From assembly GCA_900539165.1 (NCBI GenBank), contig UQAZ01000009.1, positions 1 to 64,000 on the forward strand: DNA of 64,000 nt, written 5' to 3'. The translations under genes and the position numbers were made by a program. This document shows, piece by piece, positions 24,725-32,390 of this stretch. The notes beneath the pieces were generated by a model. It made no database searches. It worked only from the letters and a program-made list of their open reading frames with translations, and was not told the DNA's origin. Origin of the DNA: an uncultured Oscillospiraceae bacterium (GTDB lineage Bacteria > Bacillota > Clostridia > Oscillospirales > Acutalibacteraceae). Numbering within the stretch: position 1 is the stretch's first letter; each line of letters opens with the position of its first letter.

Positions 24725-26719
24725 ATGCAAAGAATTGGCGTATTCGTATGCTGGTGCGGCAGTAATATCGCAGGAACGGTTGATGTTCATAAGGTTGCCG
24801 AAACCTTAAAGCAGGAGCCGGGAGTTGTTTATTCTGTCGATTACCAATATATGTGTTCCGAGGCAGGACAAAATCTTGTTAAGGATGCAATAAAGAATTA
24901 TAATCTTACAGGCGTTGTAGTATGCTCCTGCTCGCCTCGTATGCACGAAAATACATTCCGCAAGGCTGCGGCATCGGTCGGACTTAATCCGTATATGGTC
25001 GAGATTGCAAACATTCGTGAGCAATGCTCTTGGATTCATAAGGATATGCAGACAGCAACCGAAAAGGCTGTTGTTCTCGGCAGAGCAGCTATTGCAAAGG
25101 TACAGCTTAACGCACCTCTTACCGCAGGCGAAAGCCCTGTTACAAAGCGTGCGCTCGTTATCGGCGGCGGTATCGCAGGTATCCAGACGGCGCTCGATAT
25201 TGCAGAGGCAGGCTTTGAGGTAGATATTGTTGAGAAGTCGGCAACAATCGGCGGAAAAATGGCGCAGATTGATAAAACATTCCCGACCCTTGACTGTGCC
25301 GCTTGTATTCTTACACCTAAAATGGTTGAGGCGGCTCAAAACGAAAAAATCAAGATTTACTCATATAGTGAGGTAGACTCCGTAAAGGGCTTTGTCGGTA
25401 ACTTTAATGTTAAAATCAAGCGCAAGGCAAGATTTGTAAACGAGGATATTTGCACGGGCTGCGGCCTTTGCACAGAAAAATGTCCTATGAAAAGAGTGCC
25501 TAACGAGTTTAATCTCGGTATGGATAACAGGAGTGCGGTATATATTCCGTTTGCACAGGCTGTTCCTAAGGTTGCAACCATTGACCCGAACTACTGTATT
25601 AAACTTCGTACAGGCAAGTGCGGTCTTTGCTCATCCGTTTGTGAGGCGCACGCTATTAATTATGACGCAAAGGACGAGTTCGTGGATGCACAGTACGGTG
25701 CAATCGTTGTTGCAACAGGCTTTGAGCCGATTAAGGTTGATAAGTTTGACGAGTTTGCATACAGCCAGTCTCCGGATGTTGTAACCTCTCTTGAGTACGA
25801 AAGACTTATGAATGCCGCAGGTCCTACCTCAGGCACTCTCCTCAGACCGTCCGACCACGAGCATCCTCACACCATCGTTTTCGTTCAATGTGTCGGCTCT
25901 CGTTGTGACGCAGAAAACGAAAAGGGTAAGCCGTATTGCTCAAAGGTTTGCTGTATGTATACCGCAAAGCACGCAATGCTTACCAGAGAAAAATATCCCG
26001 ACACCGATGTCTATGTTTTCTATATTGATGTTCGTACACCGGGCAAGAATTTTGACGAGTTCTATCGCAGAGCCGTAGAGGAGTACGGAGTACATTATAT
26101 TAAAGGTATGGTCGGCAAGGTTGTTCCCGAGGGCAAGAAGCTCAAGGTGCAGGCAAGCGATTTGCTCAACGACAGACAGCTTCATATCGATGCAGATATG
26201 GTTGTTCTTGCTGCCGCTGTTGAGCCTGATAAGTCGGCAAGACCGCTTGCAACAATGCTTACCGCATCAATGGATACAAATGATTTCTTCACCGAGGCTC
26301 ACCCAAAGCTTCGTCCTGTTGAGTCTCCTACCGCAGGCGTGTTCCTTTCGGGTATGTGTCAGGGTCCTAAGGATATTCCCGAAACCGTATCTCAGGCAAG
26401 TGCTTGTGCCGCAAAGGTTATCGGACTTCTCGTTAAGGATAAGCTTACCTGTAACCCTTGCGTTGCTCACAGTGACGAGATGATGTGTAACGGTTGCTCG
26501 TCGTGTGAAAAGGTTTGTCCTTACGGTGCTATTACATATCTTGAAAAAGAATTCAGAATGCCTGACCGTACAACTCAAATCAGACGAGTTGCAAGCGTAA
26601 ATCCTGCCGTATGTCAGGGTTGCGGTGCTTGCACAGTTGCGTGTCCGTCGGGTGCTATGGACCTTAACGGATTTTCAAATAAACAAATTATGGCGGAGGT
26701 AGATGCAATATGCAAATAG
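24725..26719 (+). CDS. hdrA: HdrA-like flavoprotein (electron-bifurcating subunit type)
   Basis: A 664-residue FAD and iron-sulfur protein. In Hdr complexes the HdrA flavin splits electron pairs between ferredoxin and the HdrB branch. It has an N-terminal HdrA domain (FVCWCGSNIAGTVD), the FAD motif VIGGGIAGIQTAL (about residue 145) and LDCAACILTPKM (about 190). Iron-sulfur motifs follow: CTGCGLCTEKCP (about 243), CGLCSSVCEA (about 299), and a C-terminal ferredoxin pair CNGCSSCEKVCP and CQGCGACTVACP (about 588 and 630). A GGGGAG site precedes the ATG. The C-terminus overlaps flxD by 10 bases. Confidence 0.92.
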   Translation: MQRIGVFVCWCGSNIAGTVDVHKVAETLKQEPGVVYSVDYQYMCSEAGQNLVKDAIKNYNLTGVVVCSCSPRMHENTFRKAAASVGLNPYMVEIANIREQCSWIHKDMQTATEKAVVLGRAAIAKVQLNAPLTAGESPVTKRALVIGGGIAGIQTALDIAEAGFEVDIVEKSATIGGKMAQIDKTFPTLDCAACILTPKMVEAAQNEKIKIYSYSEVDSVKGFVGNFNVKIKRKARFVNEDICTGCGLCTEKCPMKRVPNEFNLGMDNRSAVYIPFAQAVPKVATIDPNYCIKLRTGKCGLCSSVCEAHAINYDAKDEFVDAQYGAIVVATGFEPIKVDKFDEFAYSQSPDVVTSLEYERLMNAAGPTSGTLLRPSDHEHPHTIVFVQCVGSRCDAENEKGKPYCSKVCCMYTAKHAMLTREKYPDTDVYVFYIDVRTPGKNFDEFYRRAVEEYGVHYIKGMVGKVVPEGKKLKVQASDLLNDRQLHIDADMVVLAAAVEPDKSARPLATMLTASMDTNDFFTEAHPKLRPVESPTAGVFLSGMCQGPKDIPETVSQASACAAKVIGLLVKDKLTCNPCVAHSDEMMCNGCSSCEKVCPYGAITYLEKEFRMPDRTTQIRRVASVNPAVCQGCGACTVACPSGAMDLNGFSNKQIMAEVDAICK

Positions 26720-27153
26720 AGAATAAAGAATTTAAGCCGAAAATCGTTGCATTCTGCTGTAATTGGTGTTCTTATGCAGGTGCGGATTTGGCAGGTACGA
26801 ACCGTTTGAACTACCCTGCCGATGTTAAAATTATTCGTGTTCCTTGCTCTTGCAGAGTAAACCCGATGTTCATTCTCAGAGCCTTTCAAAGAGGCGCTGA
26901 CGGTGTTATTATGTGTGGCTGTCACCCGGGCGACTGCCATTACACAACGGGTAACTACTATGCACGACGCAGAATGACTCTCCTTTTCTCAATGCTCGAT
27001 TATCTCGGAATTGAGAAGGGCAGAACAAGAGTTGAGTGGGTTTCTGCCGCTGAAGGACAGAAATTTGCCGAAACAATGAACAGCTTTGTAGAAACTATTT
27101 ACGAGCTGGGCGAGAACAAGAGATTGGAGGATTTAAGATGCAAGAACAAATGA
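26710..27153 (+). CDS. flxD: MvhD/FlxD-like iron-sulfur subunit
   Basis: A 147-residue protein of the methyl-viologen-reducing hydrogenase delta-subunit family. Cysteine motifs FCCNWCSYAG, VPCSCRVNP and MCGCHPGDCHY bind a [2Fe-2S] cluster in relatives. In methanogens MvhD joins hydrogenase to HdrA; in the Flx-Hdr arrangement the same subunit joins the NADH-oxidising module to HdrA. No hydrogenase large subunit is encoded nearby, which favours the Flx reading. It overlaps hdrA and flxC. Confidence 0.9.
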   Translation: MQIENKEFKPKIVAFCCNWCSYAGADLAGTNRLNYPADVKIIRVPCSCRVNPMFILRAFQRGADGVIMCGCHPGDCHYTTGNYYARRRMTLLFSMLDYLGIEKGRTRVEWVSAAEGQKFAETMNSFVETIYELGENKRLEDLRCKNK

Positions 27154-28118
27154 TTGCCAGAGCTAAAGCCCTCCTTAGCGACAACACGGTTGACAGAGTT
27201 CTCGGCTGGAAGGTCGGCGAGCTTTCATATGACCTTACCCCTGCCGTTTTTGAAAGTGCAGAGGAGCTTGACCGTGACTTCGTTTATAATACATTTTCTG
27301 CCGCAAACCTTTCAAAGTATCTCGTAAAGCAGACAAGAAAGGGTGACGGAAAAATCCTTATCTTTACTAAGCCTTGCGATTCTTACAGCCTTCAACAGCT
27401 TATTAAGGAGCATAGGGTAGACAGAGAAAAGGTGTATATCGCAGGCATTCAGTGCCACGGTAAGACAGATATTAATAAGATTAAGGCTGACGGACTTTCG
27501 GGTATTTCGTCAATTACCGAGAGTGACGACAGCGTTATCGCCGAAACAATCTACGGCGACAAAAAGGAATATAAAAAGTATGAGGTTATGGCAGAAAGAT
27601 GCCTTTCCTGCAAGAGCAAAAAGATTGTAATTTATGACGAACTTATCGGCGAAAACGGCGAGGTTATGGACTCTAACCGCTTCGACCAGGTAGAAGTGCT
27701 TGAGGCAATGACACCCGACGAGAGATTTGAGTTTTGGCAAAACGAGCTTTCAAAGTGTATTCGCTGTAACGCCTGCCGTAACGCTTGCCCTGCCTGCACC
27801 TGTGAAAAGTGCGTGTTTGATAACGACAATTCGGGTGTTGCGCAAAAGGCGGCTCAGACCTCATTTGAGGAGGCTAATTTCCACATTATCCGTGCATTCC
27901 ATGTAGCCGGCAGATGTACCGACTGCGGCGAATGTTCACGAGTTTGTCCTCAAAATATTCCGCTTCACTTGCTTAACCGTAAATTTATTAAGGACGCTAA
28001 CGAGCTTTACGGCGAGTATCAGGCAGGCGAGGACGCAGACAGCCGTTACCCTCTCGTTGACTTCACATTTGATGATTGCGAGCCGTCTGTTGTATATGAG
28101 AGAGGAGGCAATAAGTAA
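27138..28118 (+). CDS. flxC: FlxC-like 4Fe-4S dicluster subunit
   Basis: A 326-residue soluble protein. The N-terminal half resembles FrhB/FdhB-like proteins (FTKPCDSYSLQQLI, IQCHGK, RCLSCKSKK). The C-terminal half holds two [4Fe-4S] motifs, CIRCNACRNACPAC (about residue 212) and CTDCGECSRVCP (about 256). By order in the cluster it matches FlxC, an electron-transfer subunit between FlxA/B and FlxD. The exact cofactor set is inferred. It overlaps flxD by 16 bases and flxB by one. Confidence 0.8.
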   Translation: MQEQMIARAKALLSDNTVDRVLGWKVGELSYDLTPAVFESAEELDRDFVYNTFSAANLSKYLVKQTRKGDGKILIFTKPCDSYSLQQLIKEHRVDREKVYIAGIQCHGKTDINKIKADGLSGISSITESDDSVIAETIYGDKKEYKKYEVMAERCLSCKSKKIVIYDELIGENGEVMDSNRFDQVEVLEAMTPDERFEFWQNELSKCIRCNACRNACPACTCEKCVFDNDNSGVAQKAAQTSFEEANFHIIRAFHVAGRCTDCGECSRVCPQNIPLHLLNRKFIKDANELYGEYQAGEDADSRYPLVDFTFDDCEPSVVYERGGNK

Positions 28119-29134
28119 TGAAGAAATTAAATGGAAGCATTTATGATTTTTTTGATAAAATTGCCGAGTTTCAAAAGCTTTATATTCCTACCGACAACGG
28201 GGACATTGCTCAATTTGCGGAATATAAAAACGGTATGACGCTCACAGAAAAATATAACACAAATCGTTCGGCAAAGGACTTCTTTTTTCCACAGACCGAA
28301 AGCCTTTATGATATTCGCAAAAACGGCTTAAAGCTTGAAATTAAGGATACAAGAAGCGAACTTGATGATTTCGTTGTTTTCGGCGTAAGAGGCTGTGACG
28401 CTCGTGCGTTTGACATTCTTGACAGAGTTTTTCTTGTAGACCCTGTTGATACATATTATAAGAACAGAAGAAGCCACGCAGTTATTATCACTCTTGCCTG
28501 CAACAGACCCGAGGAAACCTGCTTTTGTAATGCGTTTGGTATAGACGCTTCAAATCCTGACGGCGATGTTACCGCTTGGAGAATGGGCGAGGATTATTAC
28601 TTTAATGCGTGCAACGAAAAAGGCGAGGCTCTGCTTGCGTCACTCGGTGATGTTCTTGAGGATTGCAGCGACGATACCGCCGAGCAGATTAAATCTGCCA
28701 TTAAAGCTGTTATGGCAAAGCTTCCTCTTGCAAATACCTCATTTGAGGGTATGAAAAAGGATGACCTGCTCACTCACTTTAAGAGCGAAAAATGGTCATC
28801 ACTCAGCGAATCTTGCATCGGTTGCGGTACTTGCACCTTTGTATGCCCAACCTGTCAATGCTATGATATTCGTGAGTTTGATACAGGAAACGGTGTTAAA
28901 AAATTCAGATGCTGGGACAGCTGTATGTATAGCGATTTTACCCAAATGGCTCACGGCAATCCCCGTACATCTCAGCTTGAACGCTTCCGTCAGAGATTTA
29001 TGCACAAGCTTGTTTATTATCCCGATAATAACGAGGGCATTTTCGGTTGCGTAGGCTGTGGCAGATGTATTTCAAAATGCCCTATATCAATGAATATAGT
29101 TAAGGTAGAAAAAGCATTGGAGGTGCAGTCATAA
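28118..29134 (+). CDS. flxB: FlxB-like 4Fe-4S subunit (sulfhydrogenase beta / AsrA family)
   Basis: A 338-residue protein of the family shared by sulfhydrogenase beta subunits and anaerobic sulfite reductase A. VRGCDARAFDILDR is near residue 90. Two C-terminal [4Fe-4S] motifs are CIGCGTCTFVCPTC (about residue 230) and CVGCGRCISKCP (about 308). Such subunits relay electrons from the NAD(P)H flavoprotein (the next gene). It starts on the last base of flxC and ends on the first base of flxA. Confidence 0.85.
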   Translation: MKKLNGSIYDFFDKIAEFQKLYIPTDNGDIAQFAEYKNGMTLTEKYNTNRSAKDFFFPQTESLYDIRKNGLKLEIKDTRSELDDFVVFGVRGCDARAFDILDRVFLVDPVDTYYKNRRSHAVIITLACNRPEETCFCNAFGIDASNPDGDVTAWRMGEDYYFNACNEKGEALLASLGDVLEDCSDDTAEQIKSAIKAVMAKLPLANTSFEGMKKDDLLTHFKSEKWSSLSESCIGCGTCTFVCPTCQCYDIREFDTGNGVKKFRCWDSCMYSDFTQMAHGNPRTSQLERFRQRFMHKLVYYPDNNEGIFGCVGCGRCISKCPISMNIVKVEKALEVQS

Positions 29135-29961
29135 TGGAAAAGGAAACCTTAATTCCCCATATCGGCGTTGTTACCGATATTCGTCAGGACACCCCCGATG
29201 TAAAAACCTTCAGAGTAAACGCTCTTGAGGGCGGCAAGGTGTTTGAGCATATCCCCGGACAGTGCGCCATGCTTTCTATCCCGGGCGCAGGAGAGGGTAT
29301 GTTCTCTATTACCTCATCTCCGACTAACGAGGAGTATATGGAGTTCAGCATTAAAAAGTGCGGCTGCCTTACCACTTGGCTTCATCAAATGGATGTCGGT
29401 CAGGAAATAGCAATTCGTGGCCCGTACGGCAACGGCTTCCCTGTTGATACCGAGTTTGCGGGCAAGGATTTGCTCTTTATCGCAGGCGGTATCGGACTTG
29501 CACCGCTGAGAAGTGTAATTAATTATTGTCGTGATAACCGTGATAAATACGGCTCTATTGATATTGTTTACGGCTCAAGAAGTATGGACGACCTTGTTGA
29601 TTATAAGGAAATAATCGACGAATGGTGCAAAGAGGAGGGCATTAATGTCTACCTCACTATCGACCGTGAGCAAGAGGGCTGGGACGGTCATGTCGGCTTC
29701 GTTCCCAATTATGTTAAGGAGCTTGGCTTTGATACAAACAAGACCTGCGTTATCTGCGGACCTCCGATTATGATTAAGTTTACGCTTCAGGGTTTGGTTG
29801 AGCTTGGTTTTGAAAAAACTCAGGTTTACACCACTATGGAGCTTCGTATGAAGTGCGGAGTAGGCAAGTGCGGCAGATGTAATATCGGCGATAAGTATGT
29901 CTGCAAGGACGGACCGGTGTTCCGCTGTGACGAACTCGGCGAACTGCCTGATGAATATTGA
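29134..29961 (+). CDS. flxA: FlxA-like NAD(P)H-binding flavoprotein (sulfhydrogenase gamma / AsrB family)
   Basis: A 275-residue ferredoxin-reductase-type protein. The FAD domain includes PGQCAMLSI and FSITSSP, the NAD domain FIAGGIGLAPLRS (about residue 114). C-terminal cysteines CGVGKCGRCNIGDKYVC (about residues 243-259) bind a [2Fe-2S] cluster, as in PyrK. This is the likely entry point for NADH into the complex. NADH versus NADPH is not certain from sequence. Confidence 0.9.
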   Translation: MEKETLIPHIGVVTDIRQDTPDVKTFRVNALEGGKVFEHIPGQCAMLSIPGAGEGMFSITSSPTNEEYMEFSIKKCGCLTTWLHQMDVGQEIAIRGPYGNGFPVDTEFAGKDLLFIAGGIGLAPLRSVINYCRDNRDKYGSIDIVYGSRSMDDLVDYKEIIDEWCKEEGINVYLTIDREQEGWDGHVGFVPNYVKELGFDTNKTCVICGPPIMIKFTLQGLVELGFEKTQVYTTMELRMKCGVGKCGRCNIGDKYVCKDGPVFRCDELGELPDEY

Positions 29962-29976
29962 TATGGAGGACTGAAT

Positions 29977-30648
29977 ATGGAAAGTATGGTAAATATATAT
30001 CTTTACGGCAAAAAATATGCCGTACCGTCAAATTTAACTATAATGAGCGCAATGGAATATGCAGGCTATCAGCTTAAAAGAGGCTGTGGATGCCGTAACG
30101 GCTTCTGCGGTGCGTGCGCTACCATTTACAGAATTGCAGGCGGTGAGCTGAAAGCTTGTCTTGCATGTCAGACAAAGGTTGAGGAGGGTATGTTTATTGC
30201 AACTCTTCCGTTCTTCCCGCTTGTTAAGCAGCCTTACGATATTGAAAAGGTTAGCGTAAACGAGTCGATTATGATGCAGCTTTATCCCGAGATTTATTCC
30301 TGCATCGGCTGTAATGCCTGCACAAACGCTTGTACTCAGGAGCTTAATGTTATGCAGTATATCGCATACGCTCAGAGAGGTGAGTTTGAAAAATGCGCCG
30401 AGGAAAGCTTTGACTGCGTAATGTGCGGCGTTTGCTCCTCTCGTTGTCCTGCCGGTATTTCTCATCCGCAGGTTGCACTTCTTGCACGCCGTATTAACGG
30501 TAAATATCTTGCTCCGGAAAGCAAGCATTTGACAGAGAGAGTTCAGGAAATCAAGGACGGCACATTCGAGGAACTTCTCGAAAAACTTATGAATAAGCCG
30601 ATTGACGAAATGAAAGAACTATATAATAACAGAGAGATTGAGAAGTAA
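29977..30648 (+). CDS. frdB: Soluble fumarate reductase iron-sulfur subunit (TfrB/FrdB-like)
   Basis: A 223-residue protein. The N-terminal [2Fe-2S] domain has CGCRNGFCGAC and ACLACQ. Two further motifs follow, CIGCNACTNAC (about residue 108) and CVMCGVCSSRCPAG (about 148), consistent with two [4Fe-4S] clusters. Unlike methanogen thiol:fumarate reductase TfrB it has no CCG domain; a CCG protein (hdrB) is encoded at the start of the same run. No membrane-anchor subunit (FrdC/FrdD, SdhC/SdhD) is present, so it should be cytosolic. It is 15 nt after flxA with a GGAGG site. Confidence 0.85.
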   Translation: MESMVNIYLYGKKYAVPSNLTIMSAMEYAGYQLKRGCGCRNGFCGACATIYRIAGGELKACLACQTKVEEGMFIATLPFFPLVKQPYDIEKVSVNESIMMQLYPEIYSCIGCNACTNACTQELNVMQYIAYAQRGEFEKCAEESFDCVMCGVCSSRCPAGISHPQVALLARRINGKYLAPESKHLTERVQEIKDGTFEELLEKLMNKPIDEMKELYNNREIEK

Positions 30649-30660
30649 GGAGGTGCCGAT

Positions 30661-32262
30661 ATGTATAACGAAGAAATGAAAAAATCTATGGAAAAGGTTG
30701 CTGCTCACAGAGAGGCTAACGCTGTTCTTGAGCCACGCAGAATGACTGCCGACGAAAAGGACACTCTTCTTGCGACCTATCACCCGGACTATAAGCAGAG
30801 CGAGTTTGCCACTCTTGCTATCGGACCTAATAAGGGCGAAAAGGTGCCTCTTGAGCTTGCCGATTTGCTTCAGGCACACAGCAGAATAAAGAATAAAAAA
30901 ATCAATCTTGATAAGATTGACTATGATGTTGATGTTCTTATTATCGGCGGCGGCGGAGCAGGTGCTTCCGCAGCTATCGAGGCTGACAATAACGGCGCAA
31001 GCACTATGATTGTCACAAAACTCAGAATCGGTGACGCAAACACAATGATGGCAGAGGGCGGTATTCAGGCTGCGGATAAGCCTAACGATTCTCCTGCACA
31101 GCACTATATTGATGCATTCGGCGGCGGTCACTTTGCCGCAAAACCCGAGCTTCTTTATAAGCTTGTAAACGATGCTCCCGAGGCTATTCAGTGGCTTAAT
31201 AATCTCGGCGTGGAATTCGACAAAGACGCTGACGGCACAATGATTACCACCCACGGCGGCGGTACATCAAGAAAGAGAATGCACGCCGCTAAGGACTATT
31301 CCGGTGCGGAGATTATGCGTACTCTTCGTGACGAGGTGCAGAACAGACAAATTCCTATTGTTGATTTCACTTCGGCTATTGAGCTTATTAAGGACGAAGA
31401 CGGCAAGATTGCCGGTGCCGTTCTTATGAATATGGAAACCGAGGAAATCCTTGTTGCAAGAGCAAAGACTGTTATTATCGCAACAGGCGGTGCAGGTCGT
31501 TTGCATTATCAGGGCTTCCCGACCTCTAACCATTACGGCGCTACTGCCGACGGACTTGTTCTCGGCTATCGTGCAGGAGCAAAGCTTCTTTATGCCGACA
31601 CACTTCAGTACCACCCGACAGGTGCCGCATATCCTGAGCAGATTTTCGGTGCGCTTGTTACCGAGAAGGTTCGTTCTCTGGGCGCAAAGCTTATCAATGT
31701 TGACGGTGAAGCATTTATGCATCCGCTTGAAACCCGTGATGTTTCCGCTGCTTCTATCATTCGTGAATGTTCAACAAACGGTAAGGGCGTTCATACAGAT
31801 GACGGAATCGGCGTATGGCTCGACACCCCTATGATTGAGCTTAAAAACGGCGAGGGTACTATCGAAAAGAGAATCCCGGCTATGATGAGAATGTTTGCTA
31901 AGTACGGAATTGATATTCGTAAAGAGCCTATTCTCGTATATCCTACCCTTCATTACCAAAACGGCGGTCTTGATATTTCTGCCGACGGTATGACAGAAAT
32001 CGAAAACCTTTACGTTGCAGGCGAGGCTGTCGGCGGAATTCACGGCAGAAACAGACTTATGGGTAACTCGCTTTTAGACATTATCGTGTTCGGCAGAAAT
32101 GCCGGCAAAAACGCTTCTGAAAAGGCAAGAGGCGTTGAGCTGAAGGCTCTTACTCTTTCTCATGTTGACGATTTCGAGAACGAAATTAAGGGCGCAGGCA
32201 TAGAGACCGACAAGGTGTCGCCTCAGCTTCTTCCCGATTATACTCGCAAGGTAAACGAGTAA
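30661..32262 (+). CDS. frdA: Soluble fumarate reductase flavoprotein subunit (TfrA/FrdA-like)
   Basis: A 533-residue flavoprotein that should reduce fumarate to succinate. FAD motif VLIIGGGGAGASAA lies near residue 97, after an unusual N-terminal extension of about 90 residues. Active-site blocks match fumarate reductases: LQYHPTGAAYP (about 318), the Arg block LETRDVSAASIIREC (about 357), YPTLHYQNGGLDIS (about 428) and NRLMGNSLLD (about 463). The histidine that binds FAD covalently in membrane FrdA/SdhA (SHT) is Asn here (GDANTMMAEGG), so FAD is expected to be non-covalent, as in TfrA and NadB. L-aspartate oxidase is the main alternative, but adjacency to frdB and fumC argues for fumarate reductase. 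Confidence 0.88.
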   Translation: MYNEEMKKSMEKVAAHREANAVLEPRRMTADEKDTLLATYHPDYKQSEFATLAIGPNKGEKVPLELADLLQAHSRIKNKKINLDKIDYDVDVLIIGGGGAGASAAIEADNNGASTMIVTKLRIGDANTMMAEGGIQAADKPNDSPAQHYIDAFGGGHFAAKPELLYKLVNDAPEAIQWLNNLGVEFDKDADGTMITTHGGGTSRKRMHAAKDYSGAEIMRTLRDEVQNRQIPIVDFTSAIELIKDEDGKIAGAVLMNMETEEILVARAKTVIIATGGAGRLHYQGFPTSNHYGATADGLVLGYRAGAKLLYADTLQYHPTGAAYPEQIFGALVTEKVRSLGAKLINVDGEAFMHPLETRDVSAASIIRECSTNGKGVHTDDGIGVWLDTPMIELKNGEGTIEKRIPAMMRMFAKYGIDIRKEPILVYPTLHYQNGGLDISADGMTEIENLYVAGEAVGGIHGRNRLMGNSLLDIIVFGRNAGKNASEKARGVELKALTLSHVDDFENEIKGAGIETDKVSPQLLPDYTRKVNE

Positions 32263-32286
32263 ATTTTGTTACGCAAATTCTAAAAA

Positions 32287-32342
32287 CCTCCCCTTTTCTC
32301 GGGGGAGGTCGCATTGCCTTGCAATGACGGAGGGGTTTGCGT
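32287..32342 (+). repeat. Two-hairpin dispersed repeat, copy 6
   Basis: Hairpin 1 is CCTCCCC..GGGGGAGG, hairpin 2 GCATTGC/GCAATG around CTT, then ACGGAGGGGTTTGCG. It lies between frdA and the transporter gene. Confidence 0.8.
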
Positions 32343-32390
32343 TTTTATTTTATACATTATTGTTGTTTTTTTATTAAGGGGGTAGAAACA

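Noticed and set aside
26710..27153. MvhD-like gene as part of an NiFe hydrogenase
   Set aside because: No hydrogenase large or small subunit is in the window; FlxA/B/C-type genes follow instead.
30661..32262. frdA as L-aspartate oxidase (NadB)
   Set aside because: The missing covalent-FAD His would fit NadB, but the adjacent frdB, fumC and Hdr/Flx genes and the absence of nadA/nadC favour fumarate reductase.
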